Below, piece after piece: positions 56,549 to 64,000 of a DNA stretch of 64,000 bases. Numbering within the stretch: position 1 is the stretch's first letter; each line of letters opens with the position of its first letter. The notes under the pieces were generated by a model, which worked only from the letters and a program-made list of their open reading frames with translations, was not told the DNA's origin and searched no databases. Origin of the DNA: Pseudisothecium myosuroides (taxonomy: Eukaryota > Streptophyta > Bryopsida > Hypnales > Lembophyllaceae); contig OX637288.1 in NCBI GenBank assembly GCA_951799445.1, positions 47,197,288-47,261,287 on the forward strand, written 5' to 3'. The position numbers and the translations under genes are program-made.

Positions 56549-57327
56549 GATGCATGGCTATGTCAATTATGTCAACATAGGATTTTCTAAACTGTTGTAG
56601 GTCTTGTGGTTCTTTGCGGTTTTGTATAGTGCATTTGTCGGATTTGTATTTTTTTCACTCTTGTTACGGAAGGGAGAGAGTGAGTGAAAGAAGATTTGTG
56701 GTGTAGAGATGGAAGCCAATTTAAAGAAGGGAGTTATTTATAGGGCAATCACCAAGGTGGAGGGAATTCTGAAAATAAATAGGCTGATGAGGGAGGCGAG
56801 GCCCGACAAGGAATGCATGTTTATTTTCAAAATTCATGACAACAAGAAGATTGTCAGATGTAATCACCCATCTTAAAATGGATGAAATATGTGATCAATG
56901 AATAAAAAATCTTTAATCACCAATTACACGGATTCCACCTGCCAAGAGGAAATTACGGGAAATAATCCTCCCACAAAACGAACGGGACATTTCTTGGCAG
57001 GGGTTTATGGCAGTGCAGTTGTGTTGCAAGTTTAAATAAGAAAGAATAGATCACCAAGATTGTTGTTCATTTTTTTTCCGAGTGCACTTGACCTTACATT
57101 CTTGTGTTGTTCACAATTGAATTTTGTCGTTGAAAGGTGAATCACAATTTTGGGGCCTTCAAATTAGTTTGGGTTGTATTTCAGCTGATGTTCTCAAGAG
57201 AGTAAGGCAGTCAGATCATCTGTATAATTCATCCAAACTACCCTTAGATTGGCCGCCTTAAACCATCCAATTTTGGTTATTATTTCAGATTAAATCAAGT
57301 TTACCTGCTATTGGAAACACCTCTTTC
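56549..57327. other. Intergenic DNA, no supported gene
   Basis: Nothing recognised on either strand. Confidence 0.45.
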
Positions 57328-57331
57328 TTAA

Positions 57332-57907
57332 CCCCTAAAGTCCCAAGGCCATTTTCTTGTCAAAAATCACTCAAAATTGCCATTTATGTTGTATTCACTC
57401 AAGATAGTAGAAAAAACATTTTTTTTTAAGAATCTAATTGTAGGATCTTGTACTTCACTTGTCTAAGATCATGTGGTAAGAATTTCATCAAATTCGACCG
57501 TATGGATTGGAAGATATTAGCATTCAAAGTTGGACAAAAAGTTTTTTTCAAGAACATGCTTAGATTGCCCCCAAAACAAGATCGTCCATAACTTTCTCAT
57601 TACTAGTCCAAATAGAATGAATCAAAGCTTCAAATGTAGACAAAAATATAATCTTTGAAAAAATTAAAAAACTAAAAAAATTCTTTTTTTGTGGTTTTTT
57701 GGGGGCTAGCCCTTGAGTTGCTTTTTGGACTTAAAGTGGCATAACTTTTACTCCCGGGCACCGATTGGAATAAAAATTATATTTCCAAAAAGATAATCTG
57801 ATTTCCTATCTTCAAAAAAGTTTCAAATAATCAAGTCAAAAATTAAGATCACACAAGCCTACCCGAAATCCCAAGAGTCCCCCATAGGGACTTTGGGACT
57901 TCAGGGG
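57332..57907. mobile_element. 576-bp TTAA-type MITE, second subfamily
   Basis: Ends CCCCTAAAGTCCCAAGG and GGGACTTTGGGACTTCAGGGG (outer part CTTCAGGGG), flanked by TTAA on both sides (57328-57331 and 57908-57911). The interior is related to the 7.1-kb element and to 59340-59706. Confidence 0.8.
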
Positions 57908-57911
57908 TTAA

Positions 57912-58897
57912 ACAACCCCAATTGAATGTCTATCTTGGCCGGGGGGGGGGATAGTACTACTTTTGGCCCAAAAATGCAAATTGGAAAGTGAAAATTGGAA
58001 ACAAGGACTTCTACTAAACTTAAGAAGACCATGAGGAGACTTGGAAAAAAATAATAAAGTGTCCACCTTTTATATGTGCTTAAAGTGCACTTCCTTTGCG
58101 CAAGTGTAGAGAATACAATTTTTTTCCAAAGATAAAAAATGGTTGAGAGGGAGCATCTTCAAGTTATAAATAATGAATTTATTTGTTTATTTTCTAAATC
58201 TTTTGATTTTTTTCTAAAAATCAAACATCAAAATTTTTTTTTTTTTGTATTTGCCATTGCTTTTTTTTGGTACATAACTTTTAGGGATAAACTTTTCTAG
58301 GCCTTTTGTTGAGAACGATTTACAAATTATCTGTATTTTATTTTATATTTAAAAAATTTATTCTAAAAGTCATAATACTCATTGAAACAAGCTGTTTTGA
58401 AACAAAAATGAAAAGTGTTTCTTGCAACAATCTACAAATGTTTTTTATAATTGGGAGGATGCAACTGGTGACCATTTGAAAAATATAGGTCCATTTTTGT
58501 AGAAGGAAGAAAGTAGTTGGGAGAGCTCCAAAAATTTCCCCAACACTTTTTAATAAACCCAAAACATTGTTCATTAAATTGGACCATGTTTACTAGAAAC
58601 ATTTAATGTGAACTTTGGAACTCCATCCAAGTGTTATCAACAATTGTTGCTGCAAACCGCTGGTTAAGGGGTTGGATCCTAGCTAGTAGTGTGCTTGCAA
58701 CTAAGTATGAGCTTTTGCGTTCCAATCCTCTCTTGCGATTGTGCGTTTTGATTTTAGGTTGAAGTGGCCATGCACGAATCAACAAACTAGTCGTACTGAC
58801 AACAATGGTATGCAAGAATGTTGCTAGTATTTTAGCAAGTGCAATGTGTGTTGGGATTTGTATGGTTGTTGAGTGAAGCGGTGACGAGTGCCTGCTT
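57912..58897. other. AT-rich DNA, no supported gene
   Basis: Contains a (G)10 tract near 57939 and T-rich tracts. Nothing coding was recognised before 58898. Confidence 0.4.
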
Positions 58898-59317
58898 TTG
58901 CAGGAGCTAGAGATGACTTCCGCTACAATGATGGGACCCGGATCTATAGAACTGGCGGCCTCTGACGATGGTGGCGGAGGAGATGGTAGTGAAGCATCTT
59001 GTGCATGGTCACTAACTTACAAGCAACAAGTACACAACATGAAGGAAAATTGGGAAAAGGCTTCTAATTTGCTTGAAACGGTGATTGTTTTGGAAGACGG
59101 TGAACCAGAGTCAAAGACTCGTCCCTGGTTTGTGAGTGTTGTGGAGAAATTACGAGCTGATCCTTGTTTGGATAGCTTCGAATTTGAAATCGACAAATCG
59201 CTTACAAGAAGAGTTGAGTCGGAGGTGAGGATGACATCCTTGGACGCGGCAATCTTGATTGATGGGAGATTCCAAGATGGTTTGAAAGATCTTAGAAACA
59301 TGCTCTGTTCCAGATAA
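58898..59317 (+). CDS. Unidentified 139-codon ORF or exon
   Basis: Base composition is more gene-like (higher G+C, balanced codons) than the AT-rich surroundings. A splice-acceptor-like TTTTGCAG (58897-58904) runs into the ORF just after its first ATG, so the part from GAGCTAGAG on may be an exon rather than a complete gene. The product has a Gly/Asp-rich stretch (SDDGGGGDGSE, ~23-33), then a mostly helical, charged region with two Cys, ending RNMLCSR. I recognise no domain. It ends about 25 bp before a TTAA-MITE remnant, so it may be a gene fragment carried by a transposon. Confidence 0.4.
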   Translation: MQELEMTSATMMGPGSIELAASDDGGGGDGSEASCAWSLTYKQQVHNMKENWEKASNLLETVIVLEDGEPESKTRPWFVSVVEKLRADPCLDSFEFEIDKSLTRRVESEVRMTSLDAAILIDGRFQDGLKDLRNMLCSR

Positions 59318-59339
59318 GCTAATACGCGAACCGCTCGTG

Positions 59340-60354
59340 GATACTAAAGGGGCTTTGGTACAATTTTTAGATTGCCCCAAAAACAAGATTGTCCATAACT
59401 TTCTCATCACTAATCCAAATAGAATGAATCAAAGTTTTACATGTAGACAAAAATATAATATTTCAAGAATTAAAAAAAAATTATTTTGACTTTTTGTGAT
59501 TTTTTTTGGGCTGCCCACTAACCTCTAGTTTTGGCTTTTTGTGCCATAACTTTTGCTTCCGGGCACCAATCAAAATAAAAATTATATTCCCAAGAAACTT
59601 ATGTGTTTTTCTAGCTTTACAAAAAGTTTTAGAAAATTAAGATGAATACAGAGACTTATTGAGCCTACCCGAAGTTGCATTTTAGTCCTTGTAGGACCAA
59701 TGGACTTTAGCCCCTAAATGCCCGAGGCACCAAATTATGGTGTCGGCAATACTTTGAAGTTAAATAAAACCTAACCAAGCTGCTATTTTTAGTAGTTTAT
59801 ATTTTTGTAAAATTCTTTTTGAAGTCTAGCTTTAGCTTCAAAAGTTCGATTTTCAAAATGATGTTTTATGATTTTTCTACTCAAGATTTTGTGTAAGGGT
59901 ACCCATTGCAATCTTGACTTTCCGTAGTGTTGAGGGCTCTTGGAAATGAGCCTCAAATACACTAAATCTTGGAGAAAAAATCACATTAAAAATTCATTTA
60001 AAAAAATTGTAGTGCAGATTTTGAGAAGCCATAAATTGATTGGGGTAATGCATGTTAGGCCCTTTAACCTCATATTTTTTTAGTGACCAACTTTTTAGAT
60101 TTGACATGTGAAAAAAGGATTGAAAGAATTTCTTAGTTTTAACACCCTCATGTTCAAACATTATAATCTTTCAATTAATAAGTGATATTGTTGTATTTTC
60201 TTTTTCCTATGTGATCTTTAACATGTCTAGTTTGAATTTGTACGGTTACAATTCAAAAAAAATTGACACAACTTATCAAAATGTTGGCTTTTGTTCAATT
60301 TAGAGCAAATTTCAGGAAGCTCAAATTCGGCCTTGGGCATTTAGGGGTTAGGGG
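59340..60354. mobile_element. TTAA-type element remnant (right part), interrupted by a nested MITE
   Basis: 59340-59710 matches the right half of the 57332-57907 element (ATTGCCCCAAAAACAAG, CATAACTTTCTCAT blocks). Its last bases continue after the nested MITE at 60348 as TTAGGGG, followed by TTAA at 60355-60358. The left end was not found. Confidence 0.65.
59711..60347. mobile_element. 637-bp MITE, copy 2, nested, with 4-bp TTAG duplication
   Basis: Ends CCCCTAAATGCCCGAGG and CCTTGGGCATTTAGGGG. It is flanked by TTAG at 59707-59710 and 60348-60351. The surrounding sequence without it reads like the end of the host element, so the duplication is proven by the nested position. Confidence 0.85.
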
Positions 60355-60358
60355 TTAA

Positions 60359-60779
60359 TCAAGAGGGGACAAATTTCATCTTCTAGGGCGGTGAGGGGTT
60401 AATGACAATTTAAAATCTATCCAAATTATGTACCAATGGTTTGAATGGTTATATAGCCATCATGTTTGTTGGATCATATTTGTATTCAAAAGGAGGTTTC
60501 AGATATTTTAAATTTTTTTGAGGGACACTAAATGAATAAATCATGAGTTTTTAAAGTGCCAATTATGAGCATATACAAAATTGTCCTTAAAGCTCTCATG
60601 TTCAAAAGGTGTACAATTTAAACAAGCATATGTAGGAGTCGATCTTACAATTGGATATCTTATTTCTACTTTGAAGAACTAGTTATTTTAGTGATTACAA
60701 AAAATGTCACATCTTTGAAAAACACTTATACAATTGAATAATCAAAAGAAGTGGAGAAAATAATGGTGAAGCCATAACA
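60359..60779. other. AT-rich spacer
   Basis: Near 60390 CTAGGGCGGTGAGGGG followed by TTAA looks like the right end of yet another TTAA element; its partner was not found. Otherwise nothing was recognised. Confidence 0.35.
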
Positions 60780-61840
60780 AATATTTAAATGCAAAGTATC
60801 TCTCAGTTTTAAGCTTATGCAATTCCTTTCAATGCATGATAGGTGTGGAATATTCCACCTAAACTTTAAAACAAATAGTGACAAAAATAATAATTTTCAA
60901 CACAAAGAATTCATCTATCACTATCCCTATGGCAATGCAAGTGCTTTGAATGCATGATGGACATGGAATGGTTCACCTAAACTCAAAAACCAATGGTAGC
61001 ATGAAAGCACACATTTCAACCCAAAGTATCCATGTCTATTGCTATACAATTGCTTTCAATACATGGCCGGCACAGAATAGTCCACCTATACCTAAAAGCT
61101 ATGGTGACATGAAAGCACACAATTAAATCCAAATATCTATCCCTGTGGCTATGGTGACACGACAACTAACATTTAAATCCATGCTTCCAGTGCCAATGGC
61201 TCATATAGAATAGTCAACATGTACCTAAAAGAGATGGTGACACAAAAACACACATTTCAGCCCAAAGTATCCATGTCTATTACTATGCAATTGCTTTCAA
61301 TACATGGCTGGCACAGAATAATCCACCTATACCTAAAAGCTATGGTGACATGAAAGCACACAATTAAATCCAAATATCTATCCTTGTGGCTATGGTGACA
61401 CGACAACTAACATCTAAATCCATGCTTTCAATGCCAATGGCTCATAGAGAATAGTCGACATGTACCTACCATTGCATTTGCTTTCAATGAATGACATGCA
61501 TGGAATTGTCTATCTAAACCCAATAGCCAATAGTAAAACCAAAGCACACAAGTAAACCCAAAGTATCCATGTCAAAGGCTATGCATTTGCTTTCAATGCA
61601 TAACTTGTACAAAATAATCCACCTAAACTCAAAAGCCATGACGACACAAAAGCACACGTTCAAATCCAAATACTTATTCCTATGGCTATGCAATGGCTTG
61701 GAATAATCCACCTAATTCCAAAAAGCAATGGCAAAACCAAAGCAAAAATATAAGCCCAAGGTATCTATCCCCATGGCAATGCAATGGCTTTAATGTATGA
61801 GTGGCATTGAGTGATCCACTAAACCCCAAAAAACCATGAG
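60780..61840. repeat. Higher-order tandem repeats (241-bp unit, ~100-bp subunits)
   Basis: 61011-61251 and 61252-~61475 are near-identical units (landmark AACCCAAAGTATCCATGTC). Both, and the flanking DNA, are built from looser subunits with ATGGTGACA.GAAAGCACAC, TTGCTTTCAATGCATG and AGAATAGTCCACCTA.ACC blocks. ORFs crossing it are by-products. Confidence 0.75.
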
Positions 61841-62327
61841 TTACACTCTTCCACTGATGCATTGTGCATTCGACATCAATTTTTGATAACTTTACGAGAT
61901 AGGCTTTTAAGAAAACTATTTCCATCATTAGAGGTTCATTTGACAAAACTTGCTAGACATGTGGTTCAACTGATCCAAGATAAGAAGTGGCCATCCTCTG
62001 CAAGGAAGTGAGTAATAGTTTTCAACATTGAAAACTCATTTTCATGTTTTATGATGAGAAACTCATTGCGATTTGGCAATGAAGATTCACCTTCCATCAA
62101 TTACAAAATTAAGAAAGGATTTCATAAAATTCATCGTTTAAGTGATCTCTCCATCAAGCAATTTCCCATTGAAAGCACACTCCGGCCTACATTAGATAAA
62201 ATGCTTAAATAGTATCCTCTACCTTAGTCTTTGCATTGGCATTGCTTGGAGACAAGACTGAGGAAGAATTCAGTCGGTGATATGGTCCGGTAGTGCTCCC
62301 ACCTCCAGGTATGACGGCGATGTCACA
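61841..62327. other. Spacer / 3' flank of the minus-strand exons
   Basis: No gene recognised. It would contain the 3'UTR of the minus-strand gene that ends at 62328. Confidence 0.35.
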
Positions 62328-63257
62328 CTAAACATGCATATGGAAGTGCTGAGTGAAGTATTCGGGAAGAGAGACGCGAGTAAGCACTTGCACCCACACC
62401 TGAAACAATCAACAAGAGCAGCTAGTAGTTAGTTAAATGTGAGCCAGTCCATTTTATCAAATTGACAATTGAAATCAATATTGTATATTCAAATTGTTCA
62501 CCACTGGAGGTGAGTCATTTCTATCTATATAAGACAAGATAATTCAATCAAAGAAATTTTTCTTTTTGTCTAACAACATGATTCCCTTTCATAGTTTCTC
62601 TATCTCAAGCCCATTGCTGGTCACCTTATAGTTATGTCAATTTGTCAATGACAATTTCTCCTACAAACTTGACCTTCTAATTGAATTTCACCAACTCACA
62701 ATGACATAATATTTTGCCTATTGGATTTGTTGGAAGGGAACACGCAACGCTGCTGAATAATGTTATGCTGAATAACAGTGGATTTCATAGAATCTACTGT
62801 TTTAAGTATAATATAAAACCAAAACATATTAATGACAACTGATTAATAATAGGAACTAGGATAGTGGCTAGTTTGGCTCAAAATCTTTCTGGACTCTTAC
62901 CTGAAACTCCACTACATGGTCATTCATGTCCAACAACTGCTTGCCTGTGGCCTTCCACACCGGCATCTTGTGTGCTTCCACCTGGGCAATCATTGGGAGC
63001 AGTTGATAGTTAGTCACATAAGAGCCAGTTTATTTCCGAAATTGCCAATTTGAAATGAAAACCTTCACGCAAACTACAAAAAAAGATACTATTTCGAGTA
63101 TAAATACAAGAAATAACCTAAATATATCAATACATTAGAGAACTTAGGTTTCCAAAACACTGCACCTGCGTCTGCAGCAAGTTGGAAATCTTCCGGGCTT
63201 GGAAAAACGGCCCACCATATCCTCTCCCACCGCATCGCAATGGTACATGACCCTCAC
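62328..63257 (-). CDS. Last three exons of an unidentified minus-strand gene (partial)
   Basis: Three exon-like segments agree in splice sites and phase: 63257-63166 (ends ACGCAG, donor GTGCAG; frame reads GGRGYGGPFFQARKISNLL), 62981-62901 (acceptor CCCAG, donor GTAAGA; EAHKMPVWKATGKQLLDMND) and 62399-62328 (acceptor TCAG; WVQVLTRVSLPEY, ending in a stop). The last two junctions are phase 0. The first segment begins with a two-base codon remainder, so an upstream exon must end with one spare base; I could not find it. GC content is higher than in the introns. I do not recognise the ~80-residue C-terminus. It may be a real gene or a fragment. Confidence 0.4.
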
Positions 63258-64000
63258 CTACACGACCAGTCCAAGCAAAAATGGTCAGACTTTTTAAATA
63301 TTCTAGTTAGGAAAAAATGAGAGGATTCCACCTCACGAAAGAATGTATTATTTGGATGTCATATGCAAAAGTTATAAGCGTAGTACATGACCTTAAATCG
63401 ACATAAATTTTCATGTTGAAGTGGTGCACATTCTCAACACCAAAAATGTGCAAGATTTTGGGGCATTACATTTAAGTAAGTTTCAATTATATACTCCTAC
63501 CTTATCCAAGACGGATTTAACTTTTGCTCCAACTGCATCCAAACAGAGATTTTTATTTATTTTTCTGCAATATATCTATATATTCAGGTAGCAAATCATG
63601 CACTTTTGGCTTATTGTTCCCAAGACCTCCTTCAACAAAATTAGCCCAAAAAAATCTACATAACAACATAATTGAAGGCATTTTTTCCTTGGGAAACGTC
63701 GGAGAAGGCGAATATACGTCCCCCGGATGCATGGGGTCACAGCAATAGTGGAAAAATGGTCTGCATAGACGGGCTCTTCTTATGTCATTCCCTTGGTCTA
63801 CGCAGACCATGTATCCATTAGTGGAATCTTTCCTTAAATATTGAGAGCAAAACATTCTTGAAGGATCCCATGAACCAATTCCAAAGTGAACATGCAAGCT
63901 TGGTGGCAAAGCGGAGTCAAAGTTGAGCATTAAAAAGATGAACAGAAGTCAAAAGTGAGATTTAAGAGACAAAAGGGAGCCCCCCAATACTGGTATAAAC
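63258..64000. other. Upstream flank of the minus-strand exons, unresolved
   Basis: A further open segment ending at a donor at 63501 (reads DAVGAKVKSVLDK on the minus strand) does not fit the phase of the next exon. A 125-codon minus-strand ORF (63930-63553) has no recognisable family. Either could belong to the same gene; neither is supported firmly. Confidence 0.3.

Overview
The window is nuclear DNA from a land plant with a large, repeat-filled genome. The evidence is a plastid-type NADH-glutamate synthase gene with plant intron/exon structure, several plant-type transposon families, and long AT-rich stretches without genes. The species cannot be named from this sequence; nothing requires an angiosperm. 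I found no tRNA, rRNA or CRISPR array.

Layout. 1-2.4 kb (minus strand): the first four exons of NADH-dependent glutamate synthase (GLT1), running off the left edge, with a candidate TATA box and a GC-rich upstream zone to about 3.7 kb. 3.7-16.4 kb: AT-rich DNA with small transposons, a microsatellite and a 2-kb repeat arm carrying a ~223-bp tandem array. 16.4-35.0 kb: one complete, very young Ty3/gypsy LTR retrotransposon (18,569 bp, 2,494-bp LTRs, 5-bp target duplication GTACC). It has an intact 2,156-codon Gag-Pol, two unknown ORFs before gag, and an unusual three-ORF module after pol. 36.0-37.7 kb: an inverted copy of the 11-13 kb repeat arm, so the retrotransposon sits between inverted arms. 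39-49 kb: a TTAA-flanked element, two opposed 2.25-kb CACTA elements, and between them a decayed EBS/SHL-type (BAH-PHD) chromatin-reader gene. 49-52.2 kb: a decayed chromodomain-carrying Ty3/gypsy element split by two MITEs. 52.2-62 kb: foldback elements, TTAA/TTAG-flanked MITEs (one nested in another), tandem repeats and an unidentified 139-codon ORF. 62.3-63.3 kb (minus strand): three consistent exons of an unidentified gene.

The most interesting signal is in the large retrotransposon. A short near-palindromic word, roughly GTC-N-A-A/T-TTGAC, recurs dozens of times in its LTRs, in the 2.6-kb noncoding stretch after pol, and inside the post-pol ORFs in different reading frames. It is nearly absent from gag-pol. 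A second polypurine-tract-like sequence directly follows pol. Together these suggest that the post-pol segment is a separate module sharing a motif with the LTRs. By analogy it could be a self-recognising DNA-binding or anti-silencing system, or a dense array of WRKY-type W-boxes. Both are hypotheses.
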